64,000 bases of DNA from Streptantibioticus silvisoli (lineage in GTDB: Bacteria; Actinomycetota; Actinomycetes; Streptomycetales; Streptomycetaceae), in assembly GCF_027947535.2 (NCBI RefSeq), contig NZ_JAAGKO020000049.1, positions 1 through 64,000 on the forward strand, given 5' to 3'. The notes beneath the pieces are model-generated. The model was not told the DNA's origin. It ran no database searches and was given only the letters and a program-made list of their open reading frames with translations. The stretch's first letter is position 1, and the number at the start of each line of letters is the position of its first letter. The position numbers and the translations under genes are program-made. Below are positions 15,559 to 23,984 of this stretch, piece after piece.

Positions 15559-16358
15559 CTCGAATGAGTGAAGTGAAGTCTCAGGGGGTTGACCCTCCGG
15601 GGCGGGGCGCGCTTTCTCCGGGGGTGGGGGCGGGGGCGCTCCGCGGGGGCTTCTCCGGGGGCGGGGGTGCATCTCCGGGGGCGGGGAGCTCCGCGGGGGC
15701 GAGGGACTCCTCCGGGCGGAGGGGCTTCCCCCGGGCGGAGGTGCTTCCTCCGGGGCGGAGGGCTCCGGGGGCAGGGGTGCTCCTCCGGAGCGGGGGCTCA
15801 CCCCCGGAGCGGGGCCGACGGTTCGCGCCGGAAGCCGGAGGCGGGGCTGACGGCGTTCACCGGTCCCCCTCCGGCGCGGGACCACCGGAGGACGCTCGTC
15901 GGCAACGGACGCGGCGTCGGACAACGGCCGGCGGACGCGGCGTCAACACGGGCGCGGCGTCAACGGTGTCGCCGGAACCGGCCTCTCCGGAGGGAGTTGG
16001 CGGCTCCCGCGGGAAGCGGTCACCGCCGGACCGATCGGATGCGGGGACGCGGCGGCGTTCGCCGGAGGACGTCCCCGGCGCCGGGGACGGCCGTTCCCTC
16101 CAGCGCCGCTCCCGTCGGCGGCACTCCCGTCGGCGGCACTCCCGTCGGCGGCACTCCCGTCGGCGGCACTCCCGTAGACGGCGCTCGTCAGCCTGCTCCC
16201 GCCGTAAGAGACTCCCCCGCCCCGCACTCCTCCACCACCACGCCCGACCACCAGCCCGACCCCCGAACCCCGCCACCCCGCCCCCTTCGAGCGAAGCCCC
16301 GCGTACCCCCCGGGAAAAAGCCTGGGAGGTGGTCCGGGGCTCGACTAGAGTCGGTGGC
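15559..16358. repeat. low-complexity region with a 15-bp minisatellite (16111-16185)
   Basis: About 15600-15830 is made of imperfect GGGGGCGGGGG, CTCCGGGGGC and GGGGCTTCC words. At 16111-16170 four exact 15-bp units CCCGTCGGCGGCACT occur in tandem, followed by a fifth variant unit (CCCGTAGACGGCGCT, 16171-16185). All three plus-strand frames are open for long distances because of composition, but no protein family is seen. The S4 gene promoter should lie at the right end, where TCGACTAGAGTCGG precedes the ATG. Confidence 0.8.
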
Positions 16359-16736
16359 ATGGGGTCGGACGAAGCGCCCGTGCGGGTGGACAGCTGGATC
16401 TGGTCGGTGCGCCTGACGAAAACCAGGTCGCTGGCGGCCGCCGAGTGCAAGGCCGGCCACGTGCGGATCAACGGGGAACGGGTGAAGCCCGCGCAGCCCC
16501 TGAAGACCGGCGACGAGGTGCGGCTCTTCCACGCCGGGCGGGAACGCGTGGTGGTCGTCTCCCGGCTGATCCGCAAGCGGGTCGGGGCGCCGGCCGCCGC
16601 GGAGTGCTTCGTCGACAACAGCCCGCCCGCGCCGCCGCGTGAGGACGTCCTCGCCCTGGGGGTCCGCGACCGCGGCGCCGGCCGTCCCACCAAGCGCGAC
16701 CGCCGCGACATGGAACGCCTGCGCAGCCCCCGCTGA
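16359..16736 (+). CDS. S4-domain RNA-binding protein (HslR/Hsp15-like)
   Basis: Protein of 125 aa. Residues 8-70 are an S4 domain: VRVDSWIWSVRLTKTRSLAA, AECKAGHVRINGERVKPAQP, LKTGDEVRLFHAGRERVVVV. The C-terminus is basic (GAGRPTKRDRRDMERLRSP), as in Hsp15, which binds stalled 50S subunits carrying peptidyl-tRNA. The chosen ATG gives the normal length; the frame is open far upstream through repeats but has no recognisable domain there. It stands alone on the plus strand after a ~900-bp repeat-rich spacer. Confidence 0.88.
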   Translation: MGSDEAPVRVDSWIWSVRLTKTRSLAAAECKAGHVRINGERVKPAQPLKTGDEVRLFHAGRERVVVVSRLIRKRVGAPAAAECFVDNSPPAPPREDVLALGVRDRGAGRPTKRDRRDMERLRSPR

Positions 16737-16794
16737 CGCGTTCCCCGCAACCCGACGCACCCGAGCCGACGTCGGACGCCGACCGCCCCACGCC

Positions 16795-16890
16795 ACACAC
16801 CGTCAGGCGGGCCGTCCCCACGTCGTATGCCGTACGCCGTACCCCGCACGCCGTCAGATGCCGTACACCGCACACCCCATGCCGTAAGAC
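16795..16890. repeat. degenerate GCCGTACGCCG repeats at the folD remnant
   Basis: Words such as CGTATGCCGTACGCCGTACC, CGCACGCCGTCAGATGCCG and TACACCGCACACC recur with irregular spacing. They begin where recognisable folD coding sequence ends, so they mark the breakpoint of the pseudogene. Confidence 0.6.
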
Positions 16891-16904
16891 ATCCGCCGCA
16901 CGTC

Positions 16905-17235
16905 GTCCGGCGGGGTCGACCCCGTAGGCGTCGAGCAGCCGCATGATCCCGCCCGGGGTGCAGGAGGCGGAGCCGGGGTGGCCGAACGCCATCGCGGTGA
17001 ACGACCGCATGGTCACGCCGTCGACGTCCTTGGCCGGATCGATCGCCTCGAACGCGGCCCGCTCATCGCTGTGCGCCGGCACGGGGTGCTGCAACAGGAT
17101 GCCGTGTACCGACGGATCGGCCGACAGCGCGCGGACGGCCGCCACCAGTTCCGCCGTGGTGGTCGCCGCCGGCAGCGGCAGGTGCCTGAGTCGATGCCCG
17201 CCTTGGCGTACTCCGCCCCCGCACCATAAGCCCCC
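16905..17235 (-). pseudogene. folD: folD remnant (methylenetetrahydrofolate dehydrogenase/cyclohydrolase)
   Basis: The minus strand encodes LSADPSVHGILLQHPVPAHS, AFEAIDPAKDVDGVTMRSFT and GHPGSASCTPGGIMRLLDAY, unmistakably the central part of FolD (substrate-site VHGILLQ-P and PxKDVDG motifs). The NADP-binding C-terminal half (GRSxxVGKP and beyond) is missing: after GVDPAGRR the sequence degenerates into repeats. At the N-terminal side, GAGAEYAKAGIDS lies in a different frame, which indicates a frameshift around 17185-17195, and the first ~50 residues of FolD are not found. Two ends lost plus a frameshift make this non-functional; a complete folD would have to exist elsewhere in the genome. 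Confidence 0.85.
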
Positions 17236-17307
17236 GGGCGGCGGGGCCGGGTCGTGGAACACCCGCACGGCGCGCGGCGAAAGCCCCGCGCCGTGGCCGA
17301 CGGGGCG

Positions 17308-18090
17308 TCACTCGCCGGGTGGCGGGTTCTCCTTCTCCCACAGCGGGTGTTCGCGGCGGGCCCAGCGGCGGTCGGCGAAGCCGGTGCGCAGGGCGCGACG
17401 GGCGTCGGGGTCGCGGACCGCCATGCCGATGTGGCCGATGACCAGCACGCCGATGAAGATGGCGAGCCAGTCGTGCACGAAGGTCGAACCGGTGCGCCAC
17501 ACCAGCGGGGTCAGGTACGGGAACCACATGACGATGCCGGTCCCCAGCATGACCAGCACGGCGCCGGCCATGAAGGACGCGTACAGCTTCTGGCCGGCGT
17601 TGAACTTGCCGGACACCCGCGGTCCGGGGACGCGGCGCACGGCGCGGCTGAGCCAGCGCCAGTCGTAGGTGGCGAAGCGGTTGAGGCGGTCGAGGTCGGC
17701 GCGGAACGCCTTGGAGGCCAGCCCGGCCAGCAGCGGCAGCGGCAGCAGGACGCCGGACCACTCGTGGACGATGACCAACAGCCGCCGCCGTCCGACGAGT
17801 TCGGCCAGCGCGGGCAGGTAGAGGAACGCGGCGGTGACGATGGCGACGCCCATGAGCGCGGCGCTCGCGCGGTGCACCCACCGCTCGGCGGTGGTGAACC
17901 GGCGCAGCAGGTCCGGCGGCACGCCGTCCTCCGAGGAGGAGGCCGCGGCGGAGGCGGAGGCGGAGGCGGAGGCGGCGGCGCCCACGGTGCCGCGAACGGC
18001 GCCGCCGGGGCCTGTACCGCTGCCCGTGCCGGCGCCGCTGCCTGCGCCCGTGCCGGTGCCGCCGCCCGCGCGGTCAGGAAGTCGGGTCAT
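17308..18090 (-). CDS. cytochrome b561-type membrane protein
   Basis: Protein of 260 aa. Residues 1-55 are a Gly/Thr/Ala/Ser-rich disordered stretch. Four hydrophobic segments follow: about 75-97, 103-126, 168-192 and 205-226. Candidate haem-ligand His residues are H73, H109, H206 and H220, near the helix ends as expected for b561/hydrogenase-type cytochrome b subunits. Its start overlaps the end of the molybdopterin oxidoreductase gene by 17 bp, so it is likely the membrane electron donor of that enzyme. Its length and the pairing fit the actinobacterial cytochrome b/b6-domain family. Confidence 0.85.
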   Translation of the reverse strand: MTRLPDRAGGGTGTGAGSGAGTGSGTGPGGAVRGTVGAAASASASASAAASSSEDGVPPDLLRRFTTAERWVHRASAALMGVAIVTAAFLYLPALAELVGRRRLLVIVHEWSGVLLPLPLLAGLASKAFRADLDRLNRFATYDWRWLSRAVRRVPGPRVSGKFNAGQKLYASFMAGAVLVMLGTGIVMWFPYLTPLVWRTGSTFVHDWLAIFIGVLVIGHIGMAVRDPDARRALRTGFADRRWARREHPLWEKENPPPGE

Positions 18091-18790
18091 CGTCGCGTCC
18101 GTTCGATTTACCGACCCAGGCGTCGACGTCGTAACCGTAGTGCTCCCAGTAGCCGGGCTCCACGTGGTCGGTGACGGTGATGCCGGAGAGCCACTTGGCG
18201 GACTTGTAGAAGTACATCGGCGCCGCGTAGAGCCGCACCGGGCCGCCGTGCGCGGCGGTGACCGGCTTGTCGTCCATGCGGTAGGCGGCGAGCATGTCGG
18301 GGCGGCGGGCCTGGTCGAGGGTGAGGCTCTCGGTGTAGACGCCGTCGAAGCAGGTGAAGCGCAGCGCCTTCGCGCCCGGCTGGACGCCGGCCTTGTCCAG
18401 CAGGTCCGACAGCTTCACGCCGGTCCACGCGTAGTGCGGCACCCGCCAGCCGGTCACGCACTGCACGTCGCGCACCAGGCGGGTGCTGGGCATGGCGTGC
18501 AGGTCGGCCAGTGAGTACGAGCCGGGGCGGTCGACCAGGCCGTCGACGGTGAGTTTGTAGTCCTGGTCGGAGCGGTGCGGGATGGACTCCGAGACGGAGT
18601 AGAAGCGGAACCCGCCGCCGCCGGGCAGCAGGCCGGTCACCCCGGTCGGGTCCCTGGAACTGATCTGGGCCAGCAGGTTGTCGTAACTGTTCTGCACGTA
18701 CGAGCCGGTGGCGGCGCCGAGCACGCCGAGGCCCAGCACCCCCAGCATCACCCGCCGGCCGACCGGTGCTCCCCTGCCATCCTTCGCCAT
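18074..18790 (-). CDS. molybdopterin-dependent oxidoreductase, sulfite oxidase/MsrP family
   Basis: Protein of 238 aa. Residues 11-31 (GRRVMLGVLGLGVLGAATGS) form a membrane anchor or Tat-like signal, although the N-terminal RR pair lacks a full twin-Arg context. The oxidoreductase fold includes LADLHAMPSTRLVRDVQCVT, with C111 as the expected Mo-ligating cysteine, then GWRVPHYAWTGVKLSDLLDK, FTCFDGVYTESLTLDQA and AHGGPVRLYAAPMYFYKSAK. The family includes YedY/MsrP, which reduces oxidised methionine in the cell envelope; the substrate here is unproven. The cytochrome b gene follows with overlap, replacing the MsrQ-type partner. Confidence 0.88.
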   Translation of the reverse strand: MAKDGRGAPVGRRVMLGVLGLGVLGAATGSYVQNSYDNLLAQISSRDPTGVTGLLPGGGGFRFYSVSESIPHRSDQDYKLTVDGLVDRPGSYSLADLHAMPSTRLVRDVQCVTGWRVPHYAWTGVKLSDLLDKAGVQPGAKALRFTCFDGVYTESLTLDQARRPDMLAAYRMDDKPVTAAHGGPVRLYAAPMYFYKSAKWLSGITVTDHVEPGYWEHYGYDVDAWVGKSNGRDDDPTS

Positions 18791-18946
18791 GTACCGATTC
18801 GACCACTTCGACGTCGGGGCGACCAGCGGATACCGGCTTCGCGGCCGGTTCGTCAGCCTTCCGTAATACCTGTGAACCTTGTGGGCGCCGCGGATCGTGT
18901 GGTGGCGGCGGAGCGGGCGGGACGACCGCCGGGTACGCGGCCGGGC

Positions 18947-20044
18947 TCAGCCGCTCCCGGAGCCGGGGGTCGCGGAGCCGGGGCCGGGGCCGGGGCCGGT
19001 CTCCGGGCCGGGGGCGGCGAAGCCGGTGCGGTCGGCCTCGGAGGGGGTGCCGGAGGAGTCGTCGGACCATTCGTCCGGTGAACGTTCCGGGGCGGACCGG
19101 CCCTCGGCCAGCGGGTCGATCATCGGACCGGGGCCCAGCTCGCCGGGGTCGTAGGCGGAGACCGCGGGCAGGTCGGGCCCGGCCTCCACCTCCTCGTCCC
19201 CGTCGTCGTGGTGGGTCACGGCCGCCGGCGGCACGGGTGCGGCCGCGCCGTTTCCGCCGCCGTCGTGTCCTGAGCGTTCGCCGCCGTTCTGCCCGGAGCG
19301 TTCCAGGAAGCGCAGCAGTTCCACGGGGAAGGGCAGCACCAGGGTGGAGTTCTTCTCGGCGGCGACCGCGGTGACGGTCTGCAGCAGCCGCAGTTGCAGG
19401 GCGGCGGGCTGGTCGGCCATGACGGCGCCGGCCTGGGCGAGCTTCTTGGACGCCTGGAGTTCGGCGTCGGCGTTGATCACCCGGGCGCGGCGGTCCCGGG
19501 CGGCCTCGGCCTGGCGGGCCATCGAGCGCTTCATGGTCTCCGGCAGCGAGACGTCCTTGATCTCCACCCGGTCGATCGCCACGCCCCAGGCGAGCGCCGG
19601 GCTGTCGATCATCAGCGCCAGGCCCTCGTTGAGCTTCTCCCGGTTGGACAGCAGGTCGTCCAGGTCGCTCTTGCCGATGATGGACCGCAGCGAGGTCTGG
19701 GCGACCTGGAGCACGGCGTAGCGGTAGTCCTCGACGTTGATGACGGCGTCGATGGGATGGACGACCTTGAAGTAGACGACGGCGTCGACCCGGACGGTGA
19801 CGTTGTCGCGGGTGATGCCCTCCTGGGAGGGGATGGGGACGGTCACGATCTGCATGTTGACCTTGACCATCCGGTCGACCCCCGGGATCAGCACGCTGAA
19901 CCCCGGCGACCGGACCCCGGAACGCAACCGGCCCAGCCGGAAGACCAGCGCGCGTTCGTACTGTTTGACGACCCTGGCGCCGGTCAGCAGCAGCAACACG
20001 GCGACGGCCAGGACAGGTATGACGATGTCGACGACCAGCATCAC
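18947..20044 (-). CDS. SPFH/band 7 (slipin/stomatin-like) membrane protein
   Basis: Protein of 365 aa. One N-terminal membrane helix (residues 3-22, VDIVIPVLAVAVLLLLTGA) precedes the band 7 domain (about 24-230): VVKQYERALVFRLGRLR, PGVDRMVKVNMQIVTVPIPS, ITRDNVTVRVDAVVYFKV, then a coiled-coil ARQAEAARDRRARVINADAE. The C-terminal ~115 residues are acidic/Pro/Gly-rich and disordered. Slipins form ring scaffolds at the membrane and often pair with an NfeD protease, which is not present next to it. The start could be either of two adjacent Met codons. Confidence 0.9.
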   Translation of the reverse strand: MMLVVDIVIPVLAVAVLLLLTGARVVKQYERALVFRLGRLRSGVRSPGFSVLIPGVDRMVKVNMQIVTVPIPSQEGITRDNVTVRVDAVVYFKVVHPIDAVINVEDYRYAVLQVAQTSLRSIIGKSDLDDLLSNREKLNEGLALMIDSPALAWGVAIDRVEIKDVSLPETMKRSMARQAEAARDRRARVINADAELQASKKLAQAGAVMADQPAALQLRLLQTVTAVAAEKNSTLVLPFPVELLRFLERSGQNGGERSGHDGGGNGAAAPVPPAAVTHHDDGDEEVEAGPDLPAVSAYDPGELGPGPMIDPLAEGRSAPERSPDEWSDDSSGTPSEADRTGFAAPGPETGPGPGPGSATPGSGSG

Positions 20045-20361
20045 GACCCCCAGTCGTGGGCGCCGTCGCGGTCCGAGGACATCACGGCCGGTCAGGCGCT
20101 CGCGGGATGTCTTCCCCCTTCACGGTACGCCCGCGGCCCCGGATCGGCGCCCCTCAGGCCGGACGCGGGCCGTGAGGGGCACCGGGGGCGCGGCACGCCG
20201 GCCGCGCGGGACCTGGCAGCGGATGAACCGGATGGGGCGGAACGCCGGCCGCGCGGGGACGCAGCAGCGGGTGACGGCGTACGTCGGGCCGAGCGGGACG
20301 CCGCAGCGGACGAGCCGGTACGCCGGGCGACCGGACGCCACAGCAGCGGGCGAGGCGTGGC
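20045..20361. repeat. intergenic region with short imperfect repeats
   Basis: Imperfect copies of GCAGCGGGTGACGGCGTACG and GAGCGGGACGCCGCAGCGG occur at 20220-20350, just after the protease gene stop. No gene is recognised. The SPFH gene promoter would be near 20045-20120 but is not obvious. Confidence 0.45.
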
Positions 20362-21435
20362 TCAGCCGAGCGAGACGCCGTAGTGGGTGAGGGCGGCGGT
20401 GACCGGCTGGAAGAACGTGGTGCCGCCGGTGGTGCAGTCGCCGCTGCCGCCGGAGGTGAGGCCGAGCGCGGTGCCGCCGTCGTAGAGCGGACCGCCGCTG
20501 TCGCCGGGTTCCGCGCACACGTCGGTCTTGATCAGGCCGTCGACCACGTCGCCGTCGCCGTAGTCGATGCTGGCGTCCAGCGCGCCGACCGTGCCGCTGT
20601 GCACGCCGCTGGTGCTGCCGCGGCGGGTGACGGACTCGCCCACGTAGGCGTCGCCGGCGGTGCCGATCGTCTGGTCGCCGACCGTACTGGGATGCTCCAG
20701 CGCGGTGTTGTCGTAGCGGACCAGGGCGTAGTCGCTGCCGGGGAAGGTGTAGCCGGTGGTCGGGCCGATCTTCGTGGTCTGGCCCTGATCGGTGTACCAG
20801 GTGGCGACGGCCTGCCCGCAGTGCCCGGCGGTCAGGAAGTAGTAGGTGGCGCCGTCGTGCACGTTGAAGCCGAGCGAGCAGCGGTACCCGCCCCCGTAGA
20901 TCGCATCGCCGCCGCTGAGCAGGGTCTGGAAGCGGCCGGCGACCCGTTCGACCCGGACGGCCTTGCCGTAGCCCTTGGCGGCGGTCCGCAGCCGGGTCAG
21001 CTCGGCCGGGGTGAGGCGGCTGTCGGCGGTGACGACGAGCTGGTCGGCGCGCGGGTCCGGGGCCCAGGCGGTGCCGGCGATGCCGAGGGTGCGCACCGCC
21101 CGCCCGGCCGCCCGGAGCCGCGCGCCGGAGTACGCGACGTGCCGGGGAACCGCGCCGGCGGCCCGCACCGCGTCGGCGGCGGCGTCGGAGGTGACGTTGA
21201 CGACGGTGGCCGCGGCGGCCGGGTCGTAGTAGGCACCGGCGGTGGCGGTACTGCCGAGGTTCTGGGTGAGCCGGGCGACGGAGGCCGGGTTGGCGTCGAC
21301 CGGGTCGGCGGCCGGCGCCGCGGTGGCCGCGGGCAGCACGAGGGCGCCGGCCACGGCCAGCCCCACGGCGGCCGCGGCGGCGGTGCGGACGCGCGGGGTC
21401 AAGACGGTGCGGCGGGCGGTGTGCGGGGTCCTCAC
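20362..21435 (-). CDS. secreted chymotrypsin-fold serine protease (streptogrisin type)
   Basis: Protein of 357 aa from a GTG with an excellent ribosome binding site (GGAGGA, 6 nt). A signal peptide (to about residue 40, [10 protein letters not shown]) is followed by a ~135-aa propeptide and a mature protease beginning near [18 protein letters not shown]. The triad is complete: His in LTAGHCG, Asp in [11 protein letters not shown] and Ser in [14 protein letters not shown]. Paired Cys (RCS/HC and CAEPGDS/DC) fit the S1D disulfides. It is an extracellular peptidase, processed after secretion. An inverted repeat 131 bp upstream may control expression. Confidence 0.93.
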   Translation of the reverse strand: MRTPHTARRTVLTPRVRTAAAAAVGLAVAGALVLPAATAAPAADPVDANPASVARLTQNLGSTATAGAYYDPAAAATVVNVTSDAAADAVRAAGAVPRHVAYSGARLRAAGRAVRTLGIAGTAWAPDPRADQLVVTADSRLTPAELTRLRTAAKGYGKAVRVERVAGRFQTLLSGGDAIYGGGYRCSLGFNVHDGATYYFLTAGHCGQAVATWYTDQGQTTKIGPTTGYTFPGSDYALVRYDNTALEHPSTVGDQTIGTAGDAYVGESVTRRGSTSGVHSGTVGALDASIDYGDGDVVDGLIKTDVCAEPGDSGGPLYDGGTALGLTSGGSGDCTTGGTTFFQPVTAALTHYGVSLG

Positions 21436-21565
21436 TCGTTCCTCCTGCGGGGGTGGAGGGGCCGCCCTCCGCGACGGCCCGTCGGGCCCGCGGGCCGCGT
21501 CACGGACGTCCGCCGGGCGGACAACGGCACTCGGCACGGTCGACACCAGGCCGTCACCTTATGAC

Positions 21566-21589
21566 GAATCATCAGCTTTCGGATGATTC
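21566..21589. promoter_or_regulatory. operator-like inverted repeat upstream of the serine protease
   Basis: GAATCATC (21566-21573) and GATGATTC (21582-21589) form perfect 8-bp arms around an 8-bp spacer. The site is AT-rich against its surroundings and adjoins CATAAGGT on the coding strand, a possible -10 region. A transcription-factor operator is more likely than a terminator because the arms are AT-rich and the site lies upstream of the GTG. Confidence 0.5.
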
Positions 21590-21669
21590 CGACGGTCTGT
21601 CAGTCAGGTGGCCGACACGGCGGAACGGACCACCGGGCCACCGACCGGCAGGCGGCGCCGCCCGCCCGT

Positions 21670-23181
21670 TCAGCAACCCGTTCCGCACTCGCAGCACTGG
21701 GCGCACTCCAGGCCGCCCTCGCAGCAGTCACAGCAGTCCACGTCGCCGCAGTCGCAGTCGCAGTCGCGGCACCAGCCGGACCGGGGCTCGCCGCTCCACG
21801 GATCGCGATAGGCACCGCGGCAGCACACCTGGCACGTGCAGCACATCCCCAGCCAGATCGAGCACCCCCGCAACGTCCCGCGCCGCGGCGGCGGTTGGGG
21901 CGGCACCCGGCCGGGCCCACCGAACCGGTCTCCGGGGCCGAACGGACCACGCGGGCCGCCGACCCCGCCCCCGGAGCCGAACGGACCGCCGGTGCCGCCG
22001 AATCCGCCCCCGGAACGGAACCCGTCCCCGGGGCCGCCTGATCCGCCGATCCCGCCCCCGGAGCCGAACGGACCGCCGAACCCGCCCTCCGGCCCGAACG
22101 CACCGCCACCGCCTGCGAACGGCTCACCGGGACCGTGCGCCCCGCCGTGCCCCGCCCCGTACGACGTCCGCCCCGAACCGTACGACGCCCGCCCCGATCC
22201 GACCACACCGCCGAACGCCCCCGCCTCACCGGCCGCCCGGTCGTGGGGAACGCCGCCGGGCACCCCGCGGACGCCGTGGCTCCCCGGCTCGCCGGGAACC
22301 CCCCGCACCCCGAGGACCCCGCAGGGCCCCGTACCGAAGACGCGGTCGACGGAGCGGGCGGGTTCGTGGGCGAGGAGGGTGTGGGCGAGGCGGCCGTCCT
22401 CGAAGGCGACGTCGCGCAGGGCGAGCCGGATGCCGCGCACCGCGTCGTCGCAGAGCCGGCGGACCTCGGCGAGGTCGGTGCCGGTGGCGGCGATCGGGTT
22501 CCAGGCGCCACCGGCCCGGTCGGCGGCAAGGTCCTCGACGGCGTCCAGCAGGTGGGCGAGACGGCCGAACAGCCGGCCGGCCTCGGTCAGCGGCGGCACG
22601 TTGCCGGGCCGGCCGGCCAGCACCGCGGTGTGGGCGAAGGCGGCGGCAGTGGCCGTCCCGGTGGGCTCGGTGACGGTCAGCAGCGGGGTGCCCACTCCGG
22701 CGAGCGCCTCGACGCCGGCCTGCCGGTCCACCGCGTCGAGCAGGACCGCGGTGTCGAACCCGACGCCGGCGCCGGTGCCGGCGCCCGCGCGGTCCCAGCG
22801 GTCGGCGACCCGGCGGGCCGCGGCGGCCACCGGGCGGCGGCCCAGCAGCCCGTCGCGGTCGGCGACGTGGTCGCGCACCTTCGCCGACGCCAGCAGCAGC
22901 GAGACGGCGGCCGCCAGCCGGGCACCCTCCCCGGTGGCCACCGGCGCGGTGCGCATCGCCCGCAGCGGGCACGGCCCGGCCGTCCGGCGCCCGCCGGCCC
23001 GAGCCGGTGCCTGCGCCTCCACGAGCACGGATATGACGAGTCCGTCGTAGTTGGTGGCCACCCGGGCGAGTTGGCCGTGGTCGTCGCGCAACGCCAGGCA
23101 CAGGCCGCACAGGTGCGCGGTCCAGGAGACGGCGAGATGTTCGGACATCCGATGCCGACACGGTCGTATGATCCCGAACAA
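21670..23181 (-). CDS. DUF5685 family protein with Cys-rich C-terminus
   Basis: Protein of 503 aa starting at a TTG (GGGAGG 8 nt upstream); the N-terminus FGIIRPCRHRMSEHL with HLCGLCLALRDDHGQLARVA contains paired Cys, as in Streptomyces DUF5685 proteins (family recalled). The middle is helical (DAVDRQAGVEALAGVG; LFGRLAHLLDAVEDLA), loosely like a thiocyanate/prenyl-type all-alpha fold. Residues ~290-440 are long Gly-rich repeats. The last ~60 residues (CSIWLGMCCTCQVCCRGAYR, then CRDCDCDCGDVDCCDCCEGG and CAQCCECGTGC) are extremely Cys-rich and could bind metal. Function unknown. It is divergent from the sepF-like gene, with a ~320-bp shared promoter region. Confidence 0.8.
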   Translation of the reverse strand: MFGIIRPCRHRMSEHLAVSWTAHLCGLCLALRDDHGQLARVATNYDGLVISVLVEAQAPARAGGRRTAGPCPLRAMRTAPVATGEGARLAAAVSLLLASAKVRDHVADRDGLLGRRPVAAAARRVADRWDRAGAGTGAGVGFDTAVLLDAVDRQAGVEALAGVGTPLLTVTEPTGTATAAAFAHTAVLAGRPGNVPPLTEAGRLFGRLAHLLDAVEDLAADRAGGAWNPIAATGTDLAEVRRLCDDAVRGIRLALRDVAFEDGRLAHTLLAHEPARSVDRVFGTGPCGVLGVRGVPGEPGSHGVRGVPGGVPHDRAAGEAGAFGGVVGSGRASYGSGRTSYGAGHGGAHGPGEPFAGGGGAFGPEGGFGGPFGSGGGIGGSGGPGDGFRSGGGFGGTGGPFGSGGGVGGPRGPFGPGDRFGGPGRVPPQPPPRRGTLRGCSIWLGMCCTCQVCCRGAYRDPWSGEPRSGWCRDCDCDCGDVDCCDCCEGGLECAQCCECGTGC

Positions 23182-23499
23182 CGCATATCCTCCCTGCGTG
23201 TCGCTACGGCCACGACGTCGCAGGTCATGCTAGCGAGCGGCGCCCGTCGGAGGGCTCGTCAACTCACTGGACCGAACAGCCGACTTCGATCACTCTTCCG
23301 TGAAATCCCGGGCATATTTTTCCTGGCACCCCGTCACGACGCCCGGGGCGGGCGCCACCTGATGCCAGGCCATGTCCCGCTCTGCACCAGAACAGTCACG
23401 AATCGATCGTGGGAGGGATTTCCCCTTGGCGCATTGTCAGCATCATGGTCAACCATAGGAGGGCGGACGGTACGGACCGCGCGGTGAGAGGAGGCGTCC
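23182..23499. other. divergent intergenic region, DUF5685 gene / sepF-like gene
   Basis: This is one of the less GC-rich segments (for example GGGCATATTTTTCCTGG near 23310). No gene is seen. It must hold the promoters of both neighbours. GAGAGGAGG at 23487-23495 is the ribosome binding site of the sepF-like gene. No confident operator was found. Confidence 0.5.
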
Positions 23500-23946
23500 A
23501 TGGGTTCGGTGCGAAAGGCCAGCGCTTGGCTGGGACTCGTCGACGACAGTGACGACGGGCGTTATTACGACGAGGAGTACACGGACTACAACGAGGAGTC
23601 CGAGCCCGCCGACGCGTGGGTGACCGATCCGCGGGTGCGGGTGGCCGGTGAGGCGGCCCAGGACCGGGGCCGCCGGATCGCCACGCTCACCCCGGAAAGC
23701 TTCCGGGACGCGCGGGTGATCGGCGAGCTGTTCCGCGACGGCATCCCCGTGATCGTCAACCTGACGACCATGGACCCGGCCGACGCGAAGCGGGTGGTGG
23801 ACTTCGCCGCCGGGCTCACCTTCGGCCTGCACGGATCGATCGAACGGGTGGCGACCCGGGTGTTCCTGCTCACACCGGCCGCCTACCGGGTGGTCAGCGG
23901 CGACCAGGCCGGCCGCCGCTCGGACGGCTTCTTCAACCAGAGCTGA
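23500..23946 (+). CDS. sflA: SepF-like cell division protein (SflA type)
   Basis: Protein of 148 aa with GAGGAGG upstream of the ATG. The N-terminus [20 protein letters not shown] is an amphipathic membrane-targeting helix followed by an acidic linker. Residues 60-140 are the SepF fold: [71 protein letters not shown]. SepF anchors FtsZ to the membrane. This copy is not next to ftsZ; Streptomyces carry SepF-like paralogues (SflA/SflB) that affect branching and sporulation (recalled), and the chromosomal neighbourhood suggests SflA. A hairpin terminator follows. Confidence 0.88.
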   Translation: MGSVRKASAWLGLVDDSDDGRYYDEEYTDYNEESEPADAWVTDPRVRVAGEAAQDRGRRIATLTPESFRDARVIGELFRDGIPVIVNLTTMDPADAKRVVDFAAGLTFGLHGSIERVATRVFLLTPAAYRVVSGDQAGRRSDGFFNQS

Positions 23947-23954
23947 CCGCCCCG

Positions 23955-23984
23955 GGCCCCGGCGCGACCGCCGGGACCGGGGCC
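23955..23984 (+). terminator. hairpin after the sepF-like gene
   Basis: GGCCCCGG (23955-23962) and CCGGGGCC (23977-23984) form an 8-bp GC stem around a 14-nt loop, starting 9 bp after the stop codon. It lacks a U-tract, as is usual in Streptomyces. Confidence 0.55.

Noticed and set aside
15564-16358. N-terminal extension of the S4 protein by ~265 codons
   Set aside because: The upstream open frame is made of repeats with no domain; S4 proteins of the Hsp15 type are about 125-130 aa, matching the ATG at 16359.
16468-17268. 266-aa minus-strand frame as a functional folD
   Set aside because: Only the central FolD segment is present; the NADP domain is missing, the N-terminal part is in another frame, and the frame runs on antisense through the S4 gene.
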